Shown one piece after another: positions 35,887 through 44,190 of a stretch of DNA of 64,000 bases (within the stretch, counting starts at the first letter, position 1; each line of letters starts with the position of its first letter). Under the pieces are notes generated by a model. It saw only the letters and a list, made by a program, of their open reading frames with translations. It was not told the DNA's origin and made no database searches. Origin of the DNA: Marinifilum flexuosum (GTDB taxonomy: Bacteria > Bacteroidota > Bacteroidia > Bacteroidales > Marinifilaceae); assembly GCF_003610555.1 (NCBI RefSeq), contig NZ_RAPQ01000008.1:1294490-1358489 (forward strand), written 5' to 3'. The position numbers were made by a program, and so were the translations under genes.

Positions 35887-37026
35887 ATGCTAGGAAGTTC
35901 ATTTATTACCCTGAAAAGAGAGGCACTTCAAAATAATATTCGATTCCTCAAGAAAAAGTTGGGAGATAATGTTCGGATATCATCGGTGGTAAAGGCGAAT
36001 GCATATGGACATGGAATTGAACAAATTGTTCCTATGTTCGAAGAAGAAGGGATCAATCACTTCTCAGTTTTTGATTTTGGAGAGGCTGTCAGAGTTCAGA
36101 ATAGTCTTAAAAATAACAGAGATATAATGATTATGGGATGGATTGCCGATGAAAACATTGTTGAAACCATAAAAAGAGGAATAGAGTTTTATATATTTAA
36201 TATGAATCGTTTGAGTGTGGTTCTTGAGGTAGCATCCGAAATTGGAATAAAGGCCAAAATTCATTTAGAGGTTGAAACTGGAATGAATAGATCGGGCTTA
36301 ACAATGAAGGAGTTGGAAGAGGCAATTTCGATAATAAAAGAAAATCCACAATTTTTTGAAATAAAAGGGTTCTGCACTCACCTTGCAGGTGCAGAAAGCA
36401 TTTCAAACCATGTGCGTATTCAAAAACAATTAAAGACATATCACAAATTGCATCGTATTCTTATTGAGAGTGGAATTACCCCGGAATATAGGCATGTAGC
36501 CAATTCAGCTGCTGCTTTTGTGTATCCAAAATCTAGATTGGATATGGTGAGAATAGGTATTATGCAGTATGGATTCTGGTCGAGTATTGAGACTTTTTTA
36601 CGCTATACCCATCGAGAAAGAGACCCTCTTCAACGGGTATTGGGTTGGAGAAGTCAAATCATGTCAATAAAAGAAGTGAAGAAAGGTGAGTTTGTTGGCT
36701 ATGGCATATCATTTTTGGCACAGTCAAATATGAAAACAGCTTTAATTCCAGTTGGATATTCTGTAGGCTATAGCCGATCACTTAGTAATAGGGGGCGTGT
36801 TCTGATTAATGGTCATAGGTGCGGCATAATAGGCATGGTGAATATGAATATGATTATTGCAAATGTGACTGAATTGCCAGATGTGAAAGTTGATGATGAT
36901 GTAGTAATTATTGGAATGCAAGGGAAGAGTGAGATTAAAGTGTCTGCATTTAGCAATATTAGTGACAGTCTAAACTATGAGATATTAACTCATCTGCCAA
37001 ACAATGTTGAACGTGTTATTATATAG
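35887..37026 (+). CDS. alr: Alanine racemase
   Basis: The 379-residue PLP enzyme has the alanine racemase signature VVKANAYGHG with the PLP lysine at Lys36, and late blocks (VGYGISFLAQSN, PVGYSVGYSRSLSNRGRVLING, ILTHLPNNVERVII) of the C-terminal beta domain that supplies the catalytic tyrosine. It interconverts L- and D-alanine for peptidoglycan or for use of external D-alanine. Being next to an SSS transporter and a second racemase, it may be a catabolic copy and not the housekeeping one; the rest of the genome would decide. Confidence 0.92.
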   Translation: MLGSSFITLKREALQNNIRFLKKKLGDNVRISSVVKANAYGHGIEQIVPMFEEEGINHFSVFDFGEAVRVQNSLKNNRDIMIMGWIADENIVETIKRGIEFYIFNMNRLSVVLEVASEIGIKAKIHLEVETGMNRSGLTMKELEEAISIIKENPQFFEIKGFCTHLAGAESISNHVRIQKQLKTYHKLHRILIESGITPEYRHVANSAAAFVYPKSRLDMVRIGIMQYGFWSSIETFLRYTHRERDPLQRVLGWRSQIMSIKEVKKGEFVGYGISFLAQSNMKTALIPVGYSVGYSRSLSNRGRVLINGHRCGIIGMVNMNMIIANVTELPDVKVDDDVVIIGMQGKSEIKVSAFSNISDSLNYEILTHLPNNVERVII

Positions 37027-37093
37027 GTGCATGTAAAAAATCATTTAAAAGTATTGGTGAGCAGTTATTGGAATATAATGAAATGAAAATATC

Positions 37094-38021
37094 ATGTTGA
37101 ATTGCTTTTATTTACTTGATGATAAGTTGACTTGTTTGGATAATTTTAGCAGTGATGCTGGAGTGTTAATTTGGGTTGACCTAATAAAATAGAGCTCTGA
37201 GGAATTTAAGCTTGTGGAAAAGGATTTAGAGATTAGACTCTTTTCGGCACAAGATAGAGAGGAGATTGAAACCAGTTCCAAGTATATTGAAAATGAAAAG
37301 TTTGTTGGCCTAAACCTAATTTTTTTGAGTTTTGATGATGATGAATACAAGATGGATCCGGTATCCTTTATATTGAAAGATAGGGTATTGATAACTCAAC
37401 GCGAGAGAGAGTATAAGAGTTTTGAGGATGTATTGGAAAAACTGAATAGTTTAGAGCTTAAGAATGGTGTTGATTTATTACTGTCGTTATTGGAAACAAG
37501 AATAGATATTGATGCGGATTTAATTGAGTTAATAACTGATGATATTAATAAACTGAACAAGGTAATCGCAAAAGAAATTGGATAAAGCATTTTTATTGCA
37601 TATTTCTGATATTAGAAAATCAAGTATTTTGATTCAGAAAACACTTATGGAGAAGGAACGGGTTGTTTTTGCAATTTTGAAAAGCAATTTCTTTCCTCTT
37701 ACCGATAAAGATCGTTTTCTGGTAATGAACAAGGATATTTCATCGTTATTGCAGCATTCGGGTTTTAATTTTGACAGGCTTGAGTTTATGTAGAATACAT
37801 TTATTGGCTTGGTAGGAATAGAACAAAACAAGAGTATAAAAATGTTGACTATTGTAACTGTAATCTTTACACCTCCAATTTTAATTGCTGGGATATATGG
37901 AATGAATTTGGATCAAATGTCTGAGATGAAAATGATTTTTGGCTATCCGCTTAGTCTGTTATTAATGTTGCTTTCTTCTTTGGCCCTTTTTCTTTTCTTT
38001 CGTTGGAAGAAGTGGTTATAA
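37094..38021 (+). pseudogene. corA: corA magnesium/cobalt transporter pseudogene
   Basis: Three open pieces together span a whole CorA. They share a start at 37094 (MLNCFYLLDD), a TAG at 37190-37192, a 1-base frameshift near 37578-37585 (EIG-TAA versus LDKAFLLHISDI in the +1 frame), and a TAG at 37791-37793 before NTFIGLVGIEQNKSIKM. The last piece contains the channel signature YGMN (IYGMNLDQM) and the C-terminal helix with the basic end RWKKWL. Two helices and the coiled-coil cytoplasmic region are all recognisable. Three independent lesions make a sequencing artefact unlikely for all of them. The gene should be non-functional. Confidence 0.82.
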
Positions 38022-38182
38022 CATAATTGAGGTTCTCCTTAAAACGTTCATAGTTATTGTTTTTTAAAGCTCTATGCTATTTGATTCTTCAAATCATACC
38101 CGACGTGCTGAAAGTATAAATGATAATATAATAAGGATTAATAATAAGATACCTTTTACTATTTTTGGGTAAAAATTAAGGC

Positions 38183-38776
38183 ATGTCAGGAGCATTGGAA
38201 ATAACACATTCAGCACCCATTCCCGAGATATTCTACTCGGAGAAGGAGGAGAAACAATTCACGGAGTGTACCATTTGTGGCAAGAATTTAGCCGATGGTA
38301 ACGAGTTGTATTTGATTGAGAAGGCATTCGAAAGAAAATCTGGTTTGGATAAACCGCAATTGGTTTTCGAATTGGCCTGCTGTATGGATTGCAGGCAGGA
38401 GATGCATGATTCCTTATCCAAAGAGTCGAACGAGAAAATTGCTGCATATTTTGAAGCCAACAGTAGGGTTGAAGAAAGAGATAGAGAACTGAAGAAGCAT
38501 GATTTGATAGATACAGATGTCTGGTTAAACAATTGTATTGTGAAAAATAAGGCTATGGATGAGGTAAATGAATATCAGATTTACGCTTTGTGTTGGAAGG
38601 ATGAGATGGTTTTTCATCAAATGCCTTTTATGCTTTGTGGTGAAACCATTGATGATATCATGAATTTATTATCCAATAAAAGTTTGGATATCATCAATGA
38701 TCTAACTGCAGATTTAATTGATTTGCCTCCCGAATTTAGAGAGCTATTCAAAGATAAAAAGGTGTTGTTTATATAA
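38183..38776 (+). CDS. Hypothetical protein with two CxxC motifs
   Basis: The 197-residue cytoplasmic protein has a zinc-finger-like arrangement of CTICGK (Cys29, Cys32) and CCMDC (Cys67, Cys70), followed by an acidic/charged helical region (EERDRELKKHD) and a C-terminal domain rich in Asp/Leu. No family is recognised. The two CxxC pairs, 35 residues apart, could bind one zinc ion. It stands between a pseudogene and the beta-mannosidase gene, and has its own strong terminator, so it is probably a single-gene unit. Confidence 0.7.
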   Translation: MSGALEITHSAPIPEIFYSEKEEKQFTECTICGKNLADGNELYLIEKAFERKSGLDKPQLVFELACCMDCRQEMHDSLSKESNEKIAAYFEANSRVEERDRELKKHDLIDTDVWLNNCIVKNKAMDEVNEYQIYALCWKDEMVFHQMPFMLCGETIDDIMNLLSNKSLDIINDLTADLIDLPPEFRELFKDKKVLFI

Positions 38777-38804
38777 AAAGAGTATAATAATGATAGTATA
38801 ACGA

Positions 38805-38855
38805 CCGATGAATTGTCAACTTGTTTGGTTTACAATTCATCGGTTTCTTTTTTTC
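38805..38855 (+). terminator. Terminator before beta-mannosidase
   Basis: CCGATGAATTGT (38805-38816) and ACAATTCATCGG (38832-38843) form a 12-bp perfect stem with a 15-base loop, followed by TTTCTTTTTTTC. It ends the unit encoding the CxxC protein. Confidence 0.88.
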
Positions 38856-38912
38856 TGATTATTTTAGCGATTGAATTCCTAAAAGCCAAAGCCAAACAAT
38901 AAAAACAAACTT

Positions 38913-41489
38913 ATGTCTCGACTATGTCTTGCGCTAGTTGTGGTCCTGCTATTTCTTCTGGGCTGCAAATCACAAAATCAAAACTTAATGATTGTGAAAG
39001 AGTTGAACTCCAATTGGGAGTTTTCTGAAACGGATTCGGTAAACTGGTTGCCTGCTAAAGTACCAGGTTGTGTTCATACCGACTTGCTTGCGAATGGTAA
39101 GATTGAAGATCCTTTCTATCGTTTAAATGAACATGATTTGCAGTGGATCGATAAAAAGGATTGGATCTATAAAACGGAATTTAAACTGGATCAGAATTTT
39201 TTGAATAAAGATAGACTTGTGCTTGATTTTAAAGGTTTAGATACCTATGCTGATGTTTACTTGAATGATCAGAAGGTACTTTCGGCAGATAACATGTTTC
39301 GGGAATGGACTGTTGATGTAAAGAAATATTTGAAAACCGGGAAAAATAAACTGAAAGTTGAGTTTCGGTCGCCAATTAGTGAAGGTTTAAACTTGTATGA
39401 TGCTAATGGATTTGTATATCCCGGAGCGGAGAATGATCAAGCTGAATTGGGCCAGGTTGAAGGAAATAAGAGGGTAAGTATCTATACTCGTAAAGCCGGT
39501 TATCATTATGGTTGGGATTGGGGCCCACGCTTGGTGTCCAGTGGTATTTGGCGCCCGATTTTACTTAAGGCATGGGACAATGCAAGAATTAAGGATTTAC
39601 AGATTGTACAAAATGAGGTGAGTGAAGATCTTGCCAGGTTTACTGCTATTCTTGAACTGGAAGCAGAGCAGGAAGTCCTGGCAGAGATTCAAATTCAGAA
39701 TGGTGGGATGGACTTAGCTACTTCAGAAGTTCAATTGAAAAAGGGAAATCACACTTATGAGCTGGATTTTGATATTAAAAATCCCAAACTTTGGTGGCCT
39801 AATGGATTGGGAGATCAAAATCTATACAACATCAAGGCACAGGTAAATATTAATGGAAAAACAGAGCAAGCGACTCATAGAATTGGTATTAGAACCGTAG
39901 AAGTGGTCCGAGAAAAGGATGAGAAGGGGACTTCCTTCTTTTTTAGAGTAAATGGAGTACCTGTATTTATGAAAGGGGCGAATTACATACCCAATGATAT
40001 ATTCCCTTCGCGAGTAAGTCAGGAACAATTGAAAAAGGTTATTGCTACTGCCAAAAAATCCAATATGAATATGTTGCGCGTTTGGGGAGGTGGTTATTAC
40101 GAAGATGATTTGTTTTATGACTTATGTGATGAGGCAGGAATATTGGTCTGGCAGGATTTCATGTTTGCATGTGCCATGTATCCGGATGATCAGGAGTTTT
40201 TAAATAATGTAAAGCTTGAAGCAAGAGATAATATCAAGCGACTAAGAAATCATCCAAGTATAGCACTTTGGTGTGGAAACAATGAGATTCTGGTTGCCTG
40301 GCACAATTGGGGGTGGAAAAAGCAAGCCAATGAACAAGGAGAGGAAGTAACACAGAAAGTCTGGAAAGCTTACACTGATATTTTCCATGAGGTGTTACCT
40401 AAGGCTGTGAAAGAATATGATCCGTCTAGGTTCTATTGGAGTTCAAGCCCTTCCTCAGGAACAGGTATAAAGCCGGATTTAGTTAATGGTGATGATCATT
40501 ACTGGGGAGTATGGTGGGGAAAAGAACCATTTGAAACTTATGCTACGCATATTGCACGATTCATGAGTGAATACGGTTTTCAATCTTTCCCGGAAATGAA
40601 ATCGGTAAGAAAATATGCTGAACCTAAGGATTACGATATTTATTCAGAGGTTATGAAATCGCATCAGCGATCTTCGATTGGAAACGAAACCATAGAATAT
40701 TACATGCTGAAGGATTATAAGAAACCTAAAGACTTTGAATCATTTTTGTATGTGAATCATGTATTGCAAGCCGAAGGAATTAAGTTTGCTTTGGAAGGGC
40801 ACCGGAGAGCCATGCCATATTGTATGGGAAGCTTGTACTGGCAGATTAATGATTGCTGGCCAGTTGCTTCATGGAGTTCTACCGATTATTATCAGGAATG
40901 GAAAGCTTTACAATACTATGTAAAAAAAGGATTTGAACCTTTGTTGGTTTCTCCTTATTTCGAAAATGATAGTATTAAGGTAGCTGTGGTAAATGATCCA
41001 CTGAAAGAAGTCAACGCCAAATTGATCATGAAAGTGCTAGATTTTTCAGGCAAGGAAAAATGGTCGAAGAGTAAAGATATCAGCATTCGAAAAAATTCAA
41101 GCGAAGTTTTCTTTACTCATGAGCTTAAGTCATTTTTACAGAATAGAAATCCTAAAAAGGAATTATTTTCGGTTGAATTGAGAATGGGCGAAGATGTGTT
41201 GGCAAGAAATATCTTGTATTTTAAGCCTGGGAAAGATCTCATTTTATCTAAGCCAAATGTTGATTTTAAGATAACAGAAGAAAAAAAGGCCTATGAAATA
41301 TCCTTATCATCGGATGTGTTGGCCAAGAATGTATTTTTAAGTCTTGGCGATGAAGATGGATTCTTTTCTGATAATTATTTTGATGTATTGGCAGGAGAAT
41401 CAGTAAACATCAAGTTGGAAACGGAACTATCGCTGGCAGAAATCAAGAAAGTGATTCAGCTTAGAACACTTGATACTACCTTTGAGTAG
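38913..41489 (+). CDS. Beta-mannosidase, GH2
   Basis: The 858-residue lipoprotein has lipobox LLGC (Cys18). The GH2 layout is a jelly-roll sugar-binding domain, immunoglobulin-like domain and TIM barrel. In the barrel the acid/base is Glu458 in ALWCGNNEIL and the nucleophile Glu553 in FMSEYGFQSFPE; both the GNNE and SEYGFQS forms are typical of beta-mannosidases. It removes terminal beta-mannose from manno-oligosaccharides or glycans. No mannan-type susCD locus is next to it, so it is a stand-alone gene. A terminator follows 25 bases after the stop. Confidence 0.93.
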   Translation: MSRLCLALVVVLLFLLGCKSQNQNLMIVKELNSNWEFSETDSVNWLPAKVPGCVHTDLLANGKIEDPFYRLNEHDLQWIDKKDWIYKTEFKLDQNFLNKDRLVLDFKGLDTYADVYLNDQKVLSADNMFREWTVDVKKYLKTGKNKLKVEFRSPISEGLNLYDANGFVYPGAENDQAELGQVEGNKRVSIYTRKAGYHYGWDWGPRLVSSGIWRPILLKAWDNARIKDLQIVQNEVSEDLARFTAILELEAEQEVLAEIQIQNGGMDLATSEVQLKKGNHTYELDFDIKNPKLWWPNGLGDQNLYNIKAQVNINGKTEQATHRIGIRTVEVVREKDEKGTSFFFRVNGVPVFMKGANYIPNDIFPSRVSQEQLKKVIATAKKSNMNMLRVWGGGYYEDDLFYDLCDEAGILVWQDFMFACAMYPDDQEFLNNVKLEARDNIKRLRNHPSIALWCGNNEILVAWHNWGWKKQANEQGEEVTQKVWKAYTDIFHEVLPKAVKEYDPSRFYWSSSPSSGTGIKPDLVNGDDHYWGVWWGKEPFETYATHIARFMSEYGFQSFPEMKSVRKYAEPKDYDIYSEVMKSHQRSSIGNETIEYYMLKDYKKPKDFESFLYVNHVLQAEGIKFALEGHRRAMPYCMGSLYWQINDCWPVASWSSTDYYQEWKALQYYVKKGFEPLLVSPYFENDSIKVAVVNDPLKEVNAKLIMKVLDFSGKEKWSKSKDISIRKNSSEVFFTHELKSFLQNRNPKKELFSVELRMGEDVLARNILYFKPGKDLILSKPNVDFKITEEKKAYEISLSSDVLAKNVFLSLGDEDGFFSDNYFDVLAGESVNIKLETELSLAEIKKVIQLRTLDTTFE

Positions 41490-41513
41490 AAGTAAAAACT
41501 TATATTATAAAAG

Positions 41514-41542
41514 AAGGAGTACCTATTTTAAGAGTACTCCTT
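41514..41542. terminator. Terminator between convergent GH2 and regulator genes
   Basis: AAGGAGTAC (41514-41522) and GTACTCCTT (41534-41542) form a 9-bp stem with an 11-base loop; T-rich sequence follows on the plus strand (TTTTGTATTTT). Confidence 0.72.
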
Positions 41543-41563
41543 TTGTATTTTATACAGCTGATT

Positions 41564-42274
41564 TTATTTCACCAAAAATAAATATCCTCTGCCTCGTAGT
41601 GTTTGTATTTCAATATGATCATCTTCGGCAAAGTAGTTGCGAAGCTTTTTAATGTACACATCAAGGTTACGGGAATTGAAGAATGAATCGTCGCCCCAAA
41701 CCTGCATTAAAATGTCTTTTCGTTCCACAACCTTACTTCCCATTTCGGTTAGTTTTTTTAGCAATTCGCCTTCACGGTTCGAAAGGTTAATGGTTTTCGA
41801 AGGTGTGATCAATTCATATCTTTTAGGGAAATAGGTGTAAGTCCCTAATTTAATTTCATCATGTTCAATTTTTTGCTCCTTTGCTGTTTCTTTGTTCTCG
41901 CCAATGCCATGTAACTTTAATTGGTTATCGATTCGAATCGCCAATTCTTCAATGCTAAATGGTTTGCGGATATAATCGGTACCTCCAGCTTCAAAACCTT
42001 TTACAAGATCCGGAGTTTCGGTTTTGGCCGTAAGAAAAATAATTGGGAGTGTTGGAAATTTGGATCTAATGTGCTCACACAATTGATATCCATCAACATT
42101 TGGAAGCATGATATCCAGAACACAAATATCAGGAGTAAAATCATGAAATTTCGACATTACCTGTGCTCCATCTGTCTCCCAAATGATATAGAATCCTTTT
42201 AGGATCAACGAATCGTAAACGATTTGGCCTAAATTAGGTTCGTCTTCAACGTAAAGTATCTTCGTTTTGTTCAT
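41564..42274 (-). CDS. OmpR-family response regulator
   Basis: The 236-residue protein is taken from the ATG at 42274 (MNKTKILYVEDEP); an upstream ATG at 42301 adds nine residues that are not part of the fold. The receiver domain has the acidic pair (Glu10/Asp11), phosphorylation site Asp54 (CVLDIMLPN), Thr in LTAKT and Lys in IRKPFS. The C-terminal winged helix (about 140-236) ends VWGDDSFFNSRNLDVYIKKLR...LRGRGYLF, typical of OmpR/PhoB regulators. The kinase gene is upstream on the same strand, 161 bases away with a heptanucleotide repeat between them. Binding sites are probably the GGTTAA repeats described separately. Confidence 0.92.
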   Translation of the reverse strand: MNKTKILYVEDEPNLGQIVYDSLILKGFYIIWETDGAQVMSKFHDFTPDICVLDIMLPNVDGYQLCEHIRSKFPTLPIIFLTAKTETPDLVKGFEAGGTDYIRKPFSIEELAIRIDNQLKLHGIGENKETAKEQKIEHDEIKLGTYTYFPKRYELITPSKTINLSNREGELLKKLTEMGSKVVERKDILMQVWGDDSFFNSRNLDVYIKKLRNYFAEDDHIEIQTLRGRGYLFLVK

Positions 42275-42357
42275 GATTATCTTAGCTTGAGTGCCCTGCA
42301 AGATAAGAAAATGTGAGAAGATTGAGTGGGGGTGATTTTGTTAATAAAACTTAAATG

Positions 42358-42398
42358 TCAGTTATCAGTTATCAGTTATCAGTTATCAGTTATCAGTT
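42358..42398. repeat. Heptanucleotide tandem repeat TCAGTTA x 5.9
   Basis: Five full and one near-full copies of TCAGTTA lie between the kinase stop (42436) and the regulator start (42274). Slippage could change the distance between the genes, which are on the same transcript. The rest of this 161-base gap shows no other feature. Confidence 0.85.
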
Positions 42399-42435
42399 GC
42401 GCAGGCACAGCAAACCTTTTAACTTTGTTCATTGT

Positions 42436-43926
42436 CTAAGCAGGGAATTCTAATTTTATTTCACAGCCATGTTCTGTTAGATTATCAGCCCCGATTGATC
42501 CATTGTGTTGTTTCATAACCAAAGCCGCAAAACTTAGTCCTAAACCAAACCCTTTTACATTGTGTTGGTCGCCAGTTGGTACTCTGAAAAAGCGATCGAA
42601 AACCTTATTCAAGTATTCTTTCGGAATTCCCGGACCATTATCGATAACGGATATGTACACATGTAATCCTTTTTGCCAAAGGTTTACAATTATACTTACA
42701 TCATCACCACCATATTTTTTACTGTTTTCAATCAAATTACGAATAACCCCTTCAATATAGACCTGATCGATTGGGATGCTTATCAATTCATTAGGTTTAG
42801 TGAATTTGATATTGATCGTATTTGCAGAAAAGAGTTGTACCGACTTCACAATTCGATCGACAAATTCATTTAAGTTGGTTTCTTCCTTCTTTAATAGATG
42901 TTGGTTAGACTCAAGCTTTGAGTGTTCCAATACTCTTGAAGTAAGACTATCCAGGCGGTTCATTTCTGAAGCAACCATTTTAAGATAGGACTTTGTTTTT
43001 TCTTTATCGTCGGAGATTCCATAATTCAGAATGGCTTCCATGGCAGCTTTTGCTGTGGATACCGGAATTTTTAGTTCATGAGTAATATTACTAACGAAAT
43101 CGGAACGAAGCATATTTAGCTTTGCTTGGCTAAGGTAACTACGATAAGCAACTACCAAAGCAAATACCGACAGACTGATTAATACAATTCCGAAGATAAT
43201 TTGCGGTAGAATTTCTGTAATTAGATGTAGGAAATAATGCTCAAAGTATAGAACGCTTGCTTTATCATACCTGCGAGTATATATGATGATGCCCAATTTT
43301 CCTCTTCTTAATACTTCATGATTGGTTTTTTCAATCAATTCAATATTTTCCCTGTCAATTTCATCCTCATGTCCAGCTTTTATATTTGGGAAATTAATAG
43401 CAACATTTCTTAAGAATATATTTCTTAAAAATTGTTGAGTAGTATCATTTGATTTTTTCCTTTGATTATAAAGAATTTGAGCAGGGTAAATTTGATAACG
43501 ATAACCCAATCTTAAAATGTCATAATATCGTTCATCTCTTAAACTATCAGGGATAAATGAACTTGCTTCAATAGCTCTAAAGATATTTGTATAGTTTTGA
43601 TTGGTATCTATAAATTCTTTTAACTCTTTGATGTAAGATTTTTTAAAGTCTGAACTGGTTTTTGGTGACCCTATTTTTAAGCTTTCGAAATTTATGGTGT
43701 CCTGATGATTCAAAGCAGGTTTTATCACATTTCGATAAAAGAGGATAAATTCTCCATCGTTTATGGATACATGATAAAGTCTGGATAATTCTACTTGCAG
43801 GTTTTTCTTTTCATTATTGTATTGAGAATGCAACCAGTACCCCACAAAAGTTACCAATAAAAACATACTTAAAACCATTGGTGAAATGATTTTAAATTTC
43901 TTTCGATTTAATCGGTTTTTAGACAT
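42436..43926 (-). CDS. Sensor histidine kinase
   Basis: The 496-residue membrane kinase has transmembrane helices at about 14-33 and 236-262, enclosing a 200-residue periplasmic sensor region of unknown ligand. The DHp domain follows immediately, with the phosphorylated His283 in SNITHELKIPV. The HATPase domain includes the N box (IRNLIENSKKYGG), GPGIPKEY and the GFGLGLSF G2 box. It phosphorylates the neighbouring OmpR-family regulator. A GGTTAA direct repeat lies 42-57 bases upstream of the start, implying autoregulation. Confidence 0.93.
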   Translation of the reverse strand: MSKNRLNRKKFKIISPMVLSMFLLVTFVGYWLHSQYNNEKKNLQVELSRLYHVSINDGEFILFYRNVIKPALNHQDTINFESLKIGSPKTSSDFKKSYIKELKEFIDTNQNYTNIFRAIEASSFIPDSLRDERYYDILRLGYRYQIYPAQILYNQRKKSNDTTQQFLRNIFLRNVAINFPNIKAGHEDEIDRENIELIEKTNHEVLRRGKLGIIIYTRRYDKASVLYFEHYFLHLITEILPQIIFGIVLISLSVFALVVAYRSYLSQAKLNMLRSDFVSNITHELKIPVSTAKAAMEAILNYGISDDKEKTKSYLKMVASEMNRLDSLTSRVLEHSKLESNQHLLKKEETNLNEFVDRIVKSVQLFSANTINIKFTKPNELISIPIDQVYIEGVIRNLIENSKKYGGDDVSIIVNLWQKGLHVYISVIDNGPGIPKEYLNKVFDRFFRVPTGDQHNVKGFGLGLSFAALVMKQHNGSIGADNLTEHGCEIKLEFPA

Positions 43927-43967
43927 GAAACAAATATACTGGCTTTCAGTAGTAAATGTTTGAATTG

Positions 43968-43983
43968 TTAACCTTAATTAACC
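43968..43983 (-). promoter_or_regulatory. GGTTAA direct repeat upstream of histidine kinase
   Basis: On the minus strand GGTTAA occurs at 43983-43978 and 43973-43968, exactly 10 bases apart. The same element, at the same spacing, occurs three times upstream of the outer-membrane barrel gene. OmpR-family regulators bind such 10-11 bp-spaced direct repeats. Confidence 0.5.
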
Positions 43984-44097
43984 AAATTACAGTCAGCGCT
44001 AAACAGCAATTAATGAACAATTATCAATAAATTAGACAAAAAAATAGCTGTTGACAACAATATAGCAGTTTAAAATCAGCTTGAATCATATACATCT

Positions 44098-44131
44098 TAA
44101 AAAAAAATAGGCCATTCCGAAAGAATGACCT
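44098..44131 (-). terminator. Terminator after the outer-membrane barrel gene
   Basis: AGGCCATTC (44109-44117) and GAATGACCT (44123-44131) form a stem with one mismatch; on the minus strand it is followed by ATTTTTTT. It is 60 bases past the stop at 44191. Confidence 0.72.
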
Positions 44132-44190
44132 ACAAACATTGACTATGAAAATTTAAAAGAAAATAATTTTTTGTTTTGATGTTTATGGCA

